Shown: in pieces, positions 52,387 through 60,679 of the stretch | Layout of the letters: the number at the start of each line of letters is the position of its first letter | Numbering within the stretch: the first letter of the stretch is position 1 | DNA from: Paenibacillus soyae | GTDB taxonomy: Bacteria; Bacillota; Bacilli; Paenibacillales; Paenibacillaceae | Assembly: GCF_024623455.1 (NCBI RefSeq) | Contig: NZ_JANIPJ010000026.1 | Span: forward strand, 19,558-83,557 | Direction: 5' to 3' | Length of the DNA: 64,000 nucleotides | Made by a program: the position numbers and the translations under genes | The notes under the pieces: model-generated | Told to the model about the DNA's origin: nothing | The model's database searches: none | The model's input: only the letters and a program-made list of their open reading frames with translations

Positions 52387-52396
52387 TACCATTCCT
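52387..52396 (-). promoter_or_regulatory. Extended -10 promoter of the B2-C-kinase operon
   Basis: Minus strand TGGTATACT (TGn-TATACT) about 40 bases upstream of the B2 start; no good -35 is seen. Confidence 0.45.
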
Positions 52397-52438
52397 AGTA
52401 CATGACGACTACGTAGTTTAGGAGCTTGTCAATTCTTA

Positions 52439-52467
52439 TTGCTACCTCTATGGAAGAGAGATATAAT
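52439..52467 (+). promoter_or_regulatory. Promoter of RiPP arm III
   Basis: TTGCTA (52439-52444), 17 bases, TATAAT (52462-52467), about 75 bases before the second kinase gene. Confidence 0.65.
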
Positions 52468-52541
52468 GATTGATATAACTGCTACTTTTTTACCACGTTA
52501 ATCAATTTGTAGGACTACAGAACTAGTTTGGAGATTTTAAT

Positions 52542-53342
52542 ATGGCACCAACTCTGAGCACAACGATCGGTGAATTTATATGGAATGTGGAATTTCATTC
52601 GAAATCCGCCGCCGCACTGTTTAACGCGGCCTTCCCGTATCTGAACACCGAACCTCCGAGCGAGAACCCGGGCTTGACGATTAAACTGGAGGACGGCTTC
52701 GGTACATCCTTTCAGGACTACGAGCCCCGCACTTCCGTAGACGAGGCCGGACGGACGAGCCATACGCGCGCGGATTATGAACTGACAATCGACAGCTCAT
52801 TTGAGGCAGTCCTCATCCGCGTCTATGATGGCTTCGCCCTCAAGCATGCCTGCATGCACCTCTTCAGTCTGTATGCGCTGCACCGCCAGTGGGGCCTGCT
52901 CATGCACGCCTCGGTCGTCCGCTCGGGAATGTCCGCCCATCTGTTCGGCGGCCACTCCGGTGCGGGCAAGTCGACAGCCGCAGCGCTGTCAGCCCCGCGC
53001 GGGCTCTATGCAGACGAGGCCGCATTGGTCAAAATTACGGACGATCAGGTGATCGTTTACCATTCACCTTTCCGAAGCGAGCTGCATACGCCGCTTGCCG
53101 ATCAACTATCTCCCTGCCCGCTCGCCAGCATCAACATGCTGCATCAATCGCCCGTCAATCGGCGCGAACCGGTATCCCGGCCCGATGCGGTGATGGCTTT
53201 GATGGCCGTAGTCTTCTATTGGTCGCCTTCGCCCGAAGACGCGAAGAGCATTATGCGTCTGCTAGGAACGTTCAGCCGATTAGTTCCTGTCTACCATCTC
53301 TATTTCCGCAAAGAACCTACATTCTGGGAGCTGATTGATTAA
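52542..53342 (+). CDS. HPr-kinase-like protein, copy 2
   Basis: 266 residues. P-loop HLFGGHSGAGKSTAAALSA near residue 137, LYADEAALVKI in the metal site (Asp-Glu where copy 1 has Asp-Asp), and the conserved preceding LLMHASVV. It belongs with peptide-modifying kinases of Bacillota lasso clusters. It is diverged from copy 1 and leads a separate operon that ends with the Gly-rich precursor. It may modify that peptide (Ser24 or Ser41) or have another role. Confidence 0.85.
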   Translation: MAPTLSTTIGEFIWNVEFHSKSAAALFNAAFPYLNTEPPSENPGLTIKLEDGFGTSFQDYEPRTSVDEAGRTSHTRADYELTIDSSFEAVLIRVYDGFALKHACMHLFSLYALHRQWGLLMHASVVRSGMSAHLFGGHSGAGKSTAAALSAPRGLYADEAALVKITDDQVIVYHSPFRSELHTPLADQLSPCPLASINMLHQSPVNRREPVSRPDAVMALMAVVFYWSPSPEDAKSIMRLLGTFSRLVPVYHLYFRKEPTFWELID

Positions 53343-53615
53343 ATGAGCCGCACATACATTCAAACAACGCAAACGGAGGCCATGGAGCTCGATAAAGACT
53401 GTATCGTCTTGGACCTGGAGCAATACACGGCGACTCAACTGAATGAGGTTGGCAGCTTCTGCTGGCGGCAGCTGGTTGAGGCACGCAGCCTAACGGAGCT
53501 AGTCGAGTCCGTTATGAATGAGTTCGAGATTAGTGCCGGTGCCGTTGAGGCAGATATCGCGTTATTTCTTGAGGATCTGCTCGCGCGCGGGCTCATTCGG
53601 ATCGCCGGGGAGTAA
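53343..53615 (+). CDS. Lasso B1 protein (PqqD-like), copy 2
   Basis: 90 residues; ATG directly follows the kinase stop. PqqD fold: TTQTEAMELDKDCIVLDLEQYTATQLNEVGSFCWRQLVEARSLTELVESVMNEFEI. It is quite diverged from copy 1, as expected if it reads a different leader (the YAKP leader of the Gly-rich precursor in the same operon). Confidence 0.9.
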   Translation: MSRTYIQTTQTEAMELDKDCIVLDLEQYTATQLNEVGSFCWRQLVEARSLTELVESVMNEFEISAGAVEADIALFLEDLLARGLIRIAGE

Positions 53616-53619
53616 GTCG

Positions 53620-55431
53620 GTGACGAGAAACCCTTCCGCGGTCCGAGTCCTGTTAGGGGCGCTGCGAGATCAGTGGCGATCGACCTTACAGGCCGCAAGC
53701 ATCGGCCGGCGTTTATTGGCTCCGTTGCTAATTCGTCACTGGCGGGCGCATGCCGGGCTGCTTGTTCTCGTTTTTGTGGAGATCGCACTGACGCTCGTTA
53801 CCGCTTGGCTTATGGGCGCCATGACGGACGCGGCCGTCGGCAAACGATTCGAGGAGCTGCTAGGAATGATACCTTGGGCGGTCGGCATCGTCGCCCTGAA
53901 CATTGCAGCCGGATACATCGGAATTCATTTGCAGCTTCGCGCGTCGGACCGGTTGATGCGAGACATGCGCGAGCAGCTGCTGCGCCACATTCTGCTGCTT
54001 CCGCCCCGATATACGGATCAGAGCCGGGCCGGTACGCTACTGACGCATTTCAACCAGGACATCTATGGAATCGAAGGAATGATCGGGTCTAATCTAATTC
54101 AGATTTTGCGTTTTCCGATTATTTTCGCGGCCGTATTAATTTACATGGCGCAAATCCACTGGGCGCTGGCAGTGGTCAGCATTGCGGCTGCTCCCCTGGT
54201 CGCGGTCGTCGGCGGCACGTTCGGCCTACTGCTTAAGCGCAACAGTCGCGCAACGTATGACCAGGTCGAGCGGATGAACGTCTTTCTCAGCGAAATTATT
54301 CACGGACTGTCCGTAATTCGTTCCTTCACGCTGGAGAAGCAGTCCTACGACCGCTATACCGCACAAAGTGAACGGCTATATGGACTCGCCCTGCAAGAAA
54401 CTCGCCTGCGCGGCATATATAGCGCATTTGGGCAGGTTGCCGGTTCGGGTATTTTTCTATTCAGTCTCTGCTTCGGCGCCTACCTCGTCTCCACCGCCCA
54501 GATTACGGTCGGTTCCATGGTAGCCTTCCTGAATTTAACGGGTCACCTGATCTACCCGTTAACCGGAATGGCCGGTCTATGGATTGGGTTTCAGAATAGT
54601 ATTCCGGCGCTGGAGCGGCTTGCCGCGGTGCTCGATCAGCCAACCGAGTCGACACGGCTGTCCGAGTATACTCCGTCCGAAGCGCATGGCTTGCCGGTTC
54701 GGTTTGAGGACGTGTGCTTTGGTTACGACGACGAGCATCGGGTTATCCATCACATCGGACTTCATATCGAGGCTGGCCAGACCGTCGCGATCGTCGGACC
54801 ATCAGGGGCGGGGAAGTCAACGCTCTTCGCCTTGCTTCAGGGGTTGTATCGACCTCAATACGGCGAAATTACGGTAGGCAACATACCAATTGACAGGCTT
54901 TCGCCGGCAGAGCTTCGAAGCTCCATCGCCGTCGTCTCGCAGGACACCTTTCTCTTCGCTGGCACGATTCGGGATAATTTACTGTTGGCGAGGCCAGGCG
55001 TTACGGAGGCGGAGATGGTTGCGGCCGCGCGGGCAGCCAGCCTTCACGACTTCATTATGGAACAGCCGGAGGGGTATGAGACGAAGGTTGGCGAGCGCGG
55101 CATCGGCCTGTCAGGCGGCCAGCGCCAGCGGATTGCCATCGTGCGCGCCATTCTGAAAGATGCGCCGATTCTGCTGTTGGACGAAGCGACCTCGGCACTC
55201 GACAGCGAGACCGAGCATGAGGTGCAGCAAGCCCTGGAGCAGCTCCAACTCGGGCGGACGACGATTGTCATTGCTCACCGGCTCTCGACAGTCATCCATG
55301 CAGACCGAATTATTGTCATGCAGGAGGGCCGTATTGTAGAGGCGGGCCGGCACGACGAGCTTGTACAGCAGAGCGGTCCCTATCAACGCCTGCTTCAGCG
55401 GCAGCTTATTGAGCAAAGCACATCCGCATGA
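53620..55431 (+). CDS. ABC exporter (permease-ATPase) of RiPP arm III
   Basis: 603 residues from GTG 53620 behind GGGGAG; a longer open frame overlaps the B1 gene and is not needed. Six helices, then ATPase with GPSGAGKST, LSGGQRQR and ILLLDEATSALD. It is canonical at all ATP-site motifs, so probably a homodimer. It is likely the exporter for the Gly-rich peptide encoded 42 bases downstream. Confidence 0.92.
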   Translation: MTRNPSAVRVLLGALRDQWRSTLQAASIGRRLLAPLLIRHWRAHAGLLVLVFVEIALTLVTAWLMGAMTDAAVGKRFEELLGMIPWAVGIVALNIAAGYIGIHLQLRASDRLMRDMREQLLRHILLLPPRYTDQSRAGTLLTHFNQDIYGIEGMIGSNLIQILRFPIIFAAVLIYMAQIHWALAVVSIAAAPLVAVVGGTFGLLLKRNSRATYDQVERMNVFLSEIIHGLSVIRSFTLEKQSYDRYTAQSERLYGLALQETRLRGIYSAFGQVAGSGIFLFSLCFGAYLVSTAQITVGSMVAFLNLTGHLIYPLTGMAGLWIGFQNSIPALERLAAVLDQPTESTRLSEYTPSEAHGLPVRFEDVCFGYDDEHRVIHHIGLHIEAGQTVAIVGPSGAGKSTLFALLQGLYRPQYGEITVGNIPIDRLSPAELRSSIAVVSQDTFLFAGTIRDNLLLARPGVTEAEMVAAARAASLHDFIMEQPEGYETKVGERGIGLSGGQRQRIAIVRAILKDAPILLLDEATSALDSETEHEVQQALEQLQLGRTTIVIAHRLSTVIHADRIIVMQEGRIVEAGRHDELVQQSGPYQRLLQRQLIEQSTSA

Positions 55432-55473
55432 CCAAGCTGATTTACTTTGAACAATAGAGGGGAGGTGAATAAC

Positions 55474-55716
55474 ATGGCAAAACGTGCATACGCAAAACCG
55501 GAAGTCGTTAGCTCCCGTCCCATTGTCTTTGAAACAACCATAAGTGGCGGTAACAACTTCCCGGGTCTAGGAAACGGCGTGGGTGGTAACCCTTCGAAGG
55601 ATCAGGGCCTTTTCCCTGGTAATGGCGGGGTCTTCCCGGGAGGACCGGGCAACGGCAATAACGGGAACGGGAATGGAAACGGCGGCGGCAATGGCCGGGG
55701 CAACGGTCGTAAGTAG
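55474..55716 (+). CDS. Gly/Asn-rich RiPP precursor with lasso-type leader (A2)
   Basis: 80 residues with an excellent GGGGAGGTGAAT site. Residues 1-23 look like a B1-read leader: Tyr6-Ala-Lys-Pro9 (YxxP), then VVSSRPIVFETTIS. The rest (57 residues) is GGNNFPGLGNGVGGNPSKDQ, then GLFPGNGGVFPGGPG, and a low-complexity GN-repeat ending GRGNGRK. FPG occurs three times. There is one acidic residue in the core (Asp43) and none at ring positions 7-9 from any plausible N-terminus, so a normal lasso ring cannot form. The final product is unknown. Confidence 0.75.
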   Translation: MAKRAYAKPEVVSSRPIVFETTISGGNNFPGLGNGVGGNPSKDQGLFPGNGGVFPGGPGNGNNGNGNGNGGGNGRGNGRK

Positions 55717-55737
55717 GCTGTCCCTCTACACTTAAGG

Positions 55738-55773
55738 AGGCAGATAGATTATTTTCACTGGATCTATCTGCCT
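55738..55773 (+). other. Perfect 12-bp hairpin after the A2 precursor
   Basis: AGGCAGATAGAT (55738-55749) and ATCTATCTGCCT (55762-55773) with a 12-base loop and no T run. It is more likely a 3' stabiliser or pause site than a full terminator. Its left arm overlaps AGGAGG. Confidence 0.6.
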
Positions 55774-55786
55774 GCTACAGGTTATT

Positions 55787-56290
55787 AATGATTTTCAGGA
55801 GGAATTCGCACACTTTATCTACCACGGCATTAAGCTCCGACATCTATTCGAAATGGCCCTCATTATTCATTCGCATCCGGATCTGGATTGGCCATATATT
55901 GCCCGTATGCTGGATACGACCGGTTTTCTCCCGTTCGGAAGCCTGTTGCTTCAAGTTTGCTCCCTGTATTTTGGCACCGAGCCGGGCCATACAATCCCTC
56001 GCGTGGACGCGGCCGAGGCCAAGAAGTTCATGCAGGATATGCTTAATCACTATGCGGAAGAACAGGCAACAGGCGACTTCGCCAGCTGGGTCCGCGTCGG
56101 CGCTTCCTTGCGGCCGAGTTATCATACGCCGGGCATGCCGTTTCGCATTAGAATTCTCGTCGCCAAAGTCCAATATCGGACGCATGGTTTTAAGCCCCTC
56201 GCACTCCTCCGCGGCATGCGCCGCAATGTGATGGTAGCTAAAAAGAAAATTAACGTCATTCGCCAATATGACTTAATTGTCAGGCGATAA
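55787..56290 (+). pseudogene. Truncated nucleotidyltransferase-family gene
   Basis: Reading from 55787 the frame gives NDFQEEFAHFIYHGIKLRHL, then FEMALIIHSHPDLDWPYIARMLD. This matches the C-terminal half of the intact nucleotidyltransferase at 29965-31134 (THGARHAWFRLRWLMDIVML). The NTase catalytic half is missing and an in-frame stop lies at 55745. An ATG at 55853 could start a 145-residue protein, but no ribosome binding site is seen. It is most likely a decayed accessory gene of the lasso locus. Confidence 0.7.
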
Positions 56291-56359
56291 CTCCCCTCGA
56301 CGTGCCAAATAGATCTTGTCTACAACACGGGGTGCGGCATTAAGCTGCAGCTCCGTGAA

Positions 56360-56953
56360 CTATTCCGCCACCCAACCCTCCAAACACCTCTCCACTTGAC
56401 CCACGCACTGGCGGATGTACTTGCTGTCATCCATCAGCTTGCTAAGCATGACGCCGCCCTCAATGAGGGCAATGATTGTGGTGCTCGCTTCGTCGACGGC
56501 GAGATCCGCTCTGAACTCTTTACGGTCTATCCCCTCGATGAGGATCTGGTTTAACTTGTCGATCAGTTGCTTCATCGCCCGCTGAGCCCGCTCCTTCAGC
56601 GCGGGGTGCCCGTCATCGTGCTCGACGGCGGTGTTCAGCACAGGGCATCCTCCCGCCAGAACATCACTTTCGATAATCTCGACGTACACGCCGCAGATGG
56701 CGAGCAGCTTTTCTCTCGAGCTAGCCGCCTCGGCAAGAGCTTCAGACAGAAGCTGCAGGATTTGTGAGAACGAATAGTCAAAGGCCGCAAGCGCGATCTC
56801 GTCCTTATTTTCGAAATGGTTGTAAATCCCGCCCTTGCGAATCCCGCACTTCTCGATAATGTCGGACAGAGATGCCCCGTTATAGCCCTTCGTGTTAAAC
56901 AGTTCTGCAGACTCGCGTATGATATGCTCCTTGGTCATTTGACCTTTCCTCAT
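56360..56953 (-). CDS. TetR/AcrR-family regulator
   Basis: 197 residues from ATG 56953 behind GGGAGG. HTH: TKEHIIRESAELFNTKGYNGASLSDIIEKCGIRKGGIYNHFENKDEIALAAFDYS. The C-terminal ligand domain has GGCPVLNTAVEHDDGHPAL (TetR_C_11-like; Cys in the CPVLN motif). It is divergent from the MBL-fold gene, with two matching operator-like palindromes in the gap, so it probably represses itself and that gene. Confidence 0.92.
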   Translation of the reverse strand: MRKGQMTKEHIIRESAELFNTKGYNGASLSDIIEKCGIRKGGIYNHFENKDEIALAAFDYSFSQILQLLSEALAEAASSREKLLAICGVYVEIIESDVLAGGCPVLNTAVEHDDGHPALKERAQRAMKQLIDKLNQILIEGIDRKEFRADLAVDEASTTIIALIEGGVMLSKLMDDSKYIRQCVGQVERCLEGWVAE

Positions 56954-56980
56954 GCTATGATCCTCCCGCCCACAAAAAAA

Positions 56981-56993
56981 TACCGATTGGTCT
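56981..56993. promoter_or_regulatory. TetR operator, regulator-proximal
   Basis: TACCGATTGGTCT, whose reverse complement AGACCAATCGGTA matches AGACCGGTCGGTA at 57112-57124 in 11 of 13 bases. Confidence 0.7.
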
Positions 56994-57111
56994 TAAAATA
57001 GCACATGCCTAGCCGAAAACACAAGTCGAGCTTCCCTCAACCTTCACTCCTCTTACTCGTCCTGTAAAAAAATATGTTGCGTTGCGGCTTCCCTTTTGTT
57101 AATTTAAAAAC

Positions 57112-57124
57112 AGACCGGTCGGTA
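57112..57124. promoter_or_regulatory. TetR operator, MBL-gene-proximal
   Basis: AGACCGGTCGGTA contains the palindrome GACCGGTC, 38 bases before the MBL-fold gene start. Confidence 0.7.
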
Positions 57125-57162
57125 CTTTTTATTAAAAACATACAGAACGAGGGAGACTGCCC

Positions 57163-57924
57163 ATGACGCTAACGATTCAGCATATCCGAAATGCGACTTC
57201 GCTGATCACGATGAACGGTAAAACAATCCTTGTCGATCCCATGTTAAGCGGGAAGGAGGAGCTGCCCGCCGTCCCCTTCACTCGAACGCTGCGCAAAAAT
57301 CCCATTGTGCCATTGCCGGTCGGGATGGATGCTTTTGAGAAAATCGACGCTATCCTCATCACCCATCTGCATTTCGACCATTTCGACGAGACAGCCAAGC
57401 GGGTGCTGAACAAGGGACTCCCCGTCTTCTGTCAGCCCGAGGATCGGCACCGGATTGAAGCATACGGCTTCCGCGACGTCCTTCCCATACAGGAAACCCT
57501 CCAGTGGTGCGGCATCGATTTCCGAAGAATTAGCGGTCAGCACGCCAAGGGACTCGTGGCCAAGCTGCTTGGCCCCGTATCCGGGTTCATCCTCAGCACG
57601 CCCGAAGCCGGCTCTCTCTATATCGTAGGCGATTGCATCTTAACGGATGCGATCCGCCAAACGTTCGAACGGTATAAGCCGCAGGTCTGCATGCTCAATG
57701 TGCCCAGAGCCCAGCTCCTACTTGGCTCGATTATAACGATGACGCCGGAGGATCTCTCGCGAATTCATCAGCTTTCCCCCTCGACGCAAATAATAGCCGT
57801 TCACTTGGGCGCCATTAGCCATTGCACGCTGACGAGAGGGGATGTCGCCGAGTACGTCAAAGCCCATCATCTAACGGAGTTCGTCAGGATCCCGGGGGAC
57901 GGCGAACATATTGCCATTCCCTAA
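57163..57924 (+). CDS. MBL-fold metal-dependent hydrolase
   Basis: 253 residues. Metal motif ITHLHFDHFDETAKR (HxHxDH), YIVGDCILTD, and a final AVHLGAISHCTLTR in place of the usual His ligand region. It resembles UlaG/YycJ-type cytosolic MBL hydrolases; the substrate is unknown. It is under probable control of the divergent TetR protein. Confidence 0.88.
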   Translation: MTLTIQHIRNATSLITMNGKTILVDPMLSGKEELPAVPFTRTLRKNPIVPLPVGMDAFEKIDAILITHLHFDHFDETAKRVLNKGLPVFCQPEDRHRIEAYGFRDVLPIQETLQWCGIDFRRISGQHAKGLVAKLLGPVSGFILSTPEAGSLYIVGDCILTDAIRQTFERYKPQVCMLNVPRAQLLLGSIITMTPEDLSRIHQLSPSTQIIAVHLGAISHCTLTRGDVAEYVKAHHLTEFVRIPGDGEHIAIP

Positions 57925-57945
57925 CTGCTAATTTCGCACAACAAA

Positions 57946-57978
57946 ACAAGCCCCTCCCCTAATGGGAAAGAGCTTGCT
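57946..57978 (-). terminator. Probable terminator of the DUF2207 gene
   Basis: Minus strand AAGCTCTTTCCC-ATTA-GGGGAGGGGCTT followed by GTTTTGTTG; imperfect stem. It may also serve the MBL gene on the plus strand. Confidence 0.5.
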
Positions 57979-58033
57979 TCACTTCTATCTGGCCATATTC
58001 TCTCTGAGCGGCAGCGACGTCCCTCGGCGCGGA

Positions 58034-60037
58034 TCAATCTCCTCCGCCTCCGCCGCCTCCGCCATCGCCGCCGCCTCCGTCTCCACCGCTGCCGCCATCA
58101 CTGCCTCCGTCTCCGCTGTCCCCGTAAGAGCCGCCTCCGTCGCCTCCGTCTGCGTAACCGCCCGAGCCGGAGTTCGACGGATCCTTGACTCCCTCCCAGG
58201 AGCGGACAAAAGCGTACTCGATCGCGTCAGCAGCCGCTGGATCCAGCAGCGGAGAAGCCGAGTAGAAGCTCGATGCCGGCAGCTTCTTCCTAGCGCGTAC
58301 GGCAAAGCGACGTCCTACGCCCAGCAGCAGCGCCGCCTCCATTCGCCGTTCGAGACGCCCGGGATCGTTCCCCGCGTCTCCTCCTCCCTTGGCCAGCCTT
58401 CGGCGATACCGCAAGATGGCGCTCCGATAGGCAGCCGAGGCCGAATCCGTGACCCTGCGGGGGAGAACCGCAACGAGCATCAGCGACAGGAATACGAAAC
58501 TCAAGTATTCGTTGACGGCCGGCTCGTGGACGATTTGGGCCGCGACGAAGAGGCATGCGATCAAAAAAATCGTAATATGTCTCTTGCGGTTTCTGCGCAG
58601 CGCGACCCAGCCTACGCCGATGCCCATAACAGCGGCTATCGACGCTACCCAGCCCCATACCGTCGCGTCCGCGACATGCAAGTAGACAATCACTGCCAGA
58701 TGCACAAGTGCGAGGACCGGCACGATGATTTTCCTCGGGCGATAGTCCACATACCTTACGAATCGGTCATCCACGTTCTCCATCAACCTGCGCCACCGGA
58801 CAAAGCCCCGTTCCAAGCCCCGCAAGCGCTTCATATATGGAGCCACGGCAGATTTTCGTCTGCGCTCGGTCTTCGTAGGGCCCGCTACGTTCTCCAGGTT
58901 CATTACGCCTGTTCCCCGGAACAGCCAGCTCAGCAGCTGGCGCTCCGCCCGATTCAAGCCGGCACGACTGCCTCTGGCTACAAACTGCGGAAGCTGCTTC
59001 GGCGCCCTCCGATCCTCCTGGAACCTGGGACCGGCTTGTACCATATCCATGTCGATCATGCCTCTCCTGCGCAGCGCGAACACGCCGGCGAGAGCCTCGA
59101 TCCGATGAGGATTTCCTTTCTTGAATAGAGAGGCCAGTCGAATCGGATCCATGTCCTCCAATTCCTGGAGAGAAATTCGCCGGCCCCGCCCCCAGGCAAT
59201 CAGCTTTCTAACCGACAACACATAGAACAAAATGCCCGCCGCAGCGGCATAGGTTAGCCACCGGCTTGCCTGCCGGCCGATTTCCAGCAGCTCCTCCCGC
59301 TTCGCGAATCTTTGCTGCAGGGCCGTCTCATCCGCCAACCGTTCGGTTAGAGTGACGGAAGACGGGGACGCCTCCAACTCCGGGAGAACCTCCGCAGGGA
59401 AGAATAGCTTTAGCCTGACGCTGTCATTCTCCAGCAACAGCTCATTCTCGTAGCGAACCACTTGGTTCGTTTCCTCCACCATGGCGCCCCCGGAGCGATC
59501 GTACGCATAGCCGATTACAGGCTCGGCTGCCGCCTGCCGCAGACGAACGGTAACGGATACGTTGCGATGATCCACCTCGTTGTTATCGAGGGCCACCCAA
59601 TCGAGCTCCCCGCCGTCCTCGTATTTCAGAGCCTCCCGGTCGAGACGGTAGCGGTAATACATTTGCACCGTTTGGTCCTTCGTCTCCGCCTCAACGCGAT
59701 AAGAGCCTCGTTTGGACCGCAAGCCCGCCGGATACCGCTCCAAGCCTTCGTAACCGAATTGCCCCAGCTCCCTGTCGTCCGGAGGGACGTAGGCCTCGAA
59801 AAACTCAACATTCGAATCTCCGTAATCATCCATATAGCGGTTAAAACCGGTGAATTCACCCCGAACGGTATACGTGAACAGCTCCTCCACGTACAAGTCT
59901 CCGTCCGGCATGACATCGGCTACGATATCCACCTTATCGATCGTCAGCTCCGTGTTGTCGTCGAATGCCCCTAATAACCCGAGTAGAATAATAAATCCCG
60001 CTATGAATAGCAGAGCAGGTGTTACCCGCCTCTTCAT
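58034..60037 (-). CDS. DUF2207 domain membrane protein with Gly-rich tail
   Basis: 667 residues. N-terminal membrane helix/signal (ALLFIAGFIILLGLLGAF), an extracytoplasmic DUF2207 domain (IVADVMPDGDLYVEELFTYTVRGEFTGFNRYM), a single helix near 270-290, a cytosolic stretch with QLLSWLFRGTGVMNLENV, two helices around 440-490 and further ones to 530, and a final GGDGGGSYGDSG...GGGGGGGGD tail of about 45 residues typical of this family. Function is unknown; it is often seen in cell-envelope contexts. Confidence 0.9.
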   Translation of the reverse strand: MKRRVTPALLFIAGFIILLGLLGAFDDNTELTIDKVDIVADVMPDGDLYVEELFTYTVRGEFTGFNRYMDDYGDSNVEFFEAYVPPDDRELGQFGYEGLERYPAGLRSKRGSYRVEAETKDQTVQMYYRYRLDREALKYEDGGELDWVALDNNEVDHRNVSVTVRLRQAAAEPVIGYAYDRSGGAMVEETNQVVRYENELLLENDSVRLKLFFPAEVLPELEASPSSVTLTERLADETALQQRFAKREELLEIGRQASRWLTYAAAAGILFYVLSVRKLIAWGRGRRISLQELEDMDPIRLASLFKKGNPHRIEALAGVFALRRRGMIDMDMVQAGPRFQEDRRAPKQLPQFVARGSRAGLNRAERQLLSWLFRGTGVMNLENVAGPTKTERRRKSAVAPYMKRLRGLERGFVRWRRLMENVDDRFVRYVDYRPRKIIVPVLALVHLAVIVYLHVADATVWGWVASIAAVMGIGVGWVALRRNRKRHITIFLIACLFVAAQIVHEPAVNEYLSFVFLSLMLVAVLPRRVTDSASAAYRSAILRYRRRLAKGGGDAGNDPGRLERRMEAALLLGVGRRFAVRARKKLPASSFYSASPLLDPAAADAIEYAFVRSWEGVKDPSNSGSGGYADGGDGGGSYGDSGDGGSDGGSGGDGGGGDGGGGGGGGD

Positions 60038-60151
60038 CCAGCCGCCCCCTTGCTGAGTTAAAATCTGTATACCGTTATACGAAGGAAAGCACTGGTTGTT
60101 TCGCCCATGATACAGTTCGGATCATCCAGCGGCTCTAGACGCATAAGAAAA

Positions 60152-60169
60152 GGCACCCCGGCGGGTGCC
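60152..60169 (-). terminator. Terminator of the VOC gene
   Basis: GGCACCC/GGGTGCC hairpin with TTTTCTT on the minus side, 40 bases after the stop. Confidence 0.7.
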
Positions 60170-60209
60170 CTGCATGAGCTGTCCTTATGAGAGGGTTGCC
60201 TGACGCCGG

Positions 60210-60572
60210 CTATCCCTTGATCAAATACTCATTGCCGTCCTCGTCTTGGAATTGAGCGAACGTCCCCCACTGCATTTCCTGCGGCTCCTCTTTGAACTCG
60301 ACGCCGTTCGCTTTCATGCTTTTGTAAGTCTCCAGCACGTTATCGCATTCGAAGACGATCGATGCCTTGCGGTACTCCGATCCTTGCATCATAGATTTCG
60401 GGTAAATAACCAATCGGCTTTTCGCGTTTTCGGGAGCGACCTCGAGCCAGAAGGCATTCGGTCCCATTGGATGCTCCGCGACTACGGTAAATCCGGCTTT
60501 TTCCGTCCAAAATGCTTTTGCTTTCTGTTGATCCTCTACATATACCGCTACTGTTCCAATATTCGTAATCAT
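60210..60572 (-). CDS. VOC-family (glyoxalase/bleomycin-resistance-like) protein
   Basis: 120 residues with two beta-alpha-beta-beta-beta units: MITNIGTVAVYVEDQQKAKAFWTEKAGFTVV...FWLEVAPENAKSRLVIYP and SIVFECDNVLETYKSMKANGVEFKEEPQEMQWGTFAQFQDEDGNEYLI. The closing Glu is present (DGNEY), but the first-strand His ligand is replaced by Thr/Val, so metal binding is uncertain. Activity is unknown. Confidence 0.9.
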   Translation of the reverse strand: MITNIGTVAVYVEDQQKAKAFWTEKAGFTVVAEHPMGPNAFWLEVAPENAKSRLVIYPKSMMQGSEYRKASIVFECDNVLETYKSMKANGVEFKEEPQEMQWGTFAQFQDEDGNEYLIKG

Positions 60573-60637
60573 AGCTTAGCTGTCCCTCCATTCGTTTGCT
60601 CGCATTTATTATAGACGAGAAAGATCGGAACAGGAAA

Positions 60638-60670
60638 GAAGAGCTAAGCCACTTAACCGGCTTAGCTCTT
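60638..60670 (-). terminator. Terminator of the CBO0543-type gene
   Basis: GAGCTAAGCC (60641-60650)/GGCTTAGCTC (60659-60668) hairpin followed by TTCTTTCC on the minus strand. Confidence 0.75.
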
Positions 60671-60679
60671 CTAATCCGC

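Noticed and set aside
53518..53619. N-terminal extension of the second ABC exporter overlapping the B1 gene
   Set aside because: The extra residues lack family similarity and a GTG with a good ribosome site lies at 53620.
55474..55716. Calling the A2 peptide an ordinary lasso peptide
   Set aside because: No Asp/Glu at positions 7-9 from any plausible core start, so the macrolactam ring cannot form.
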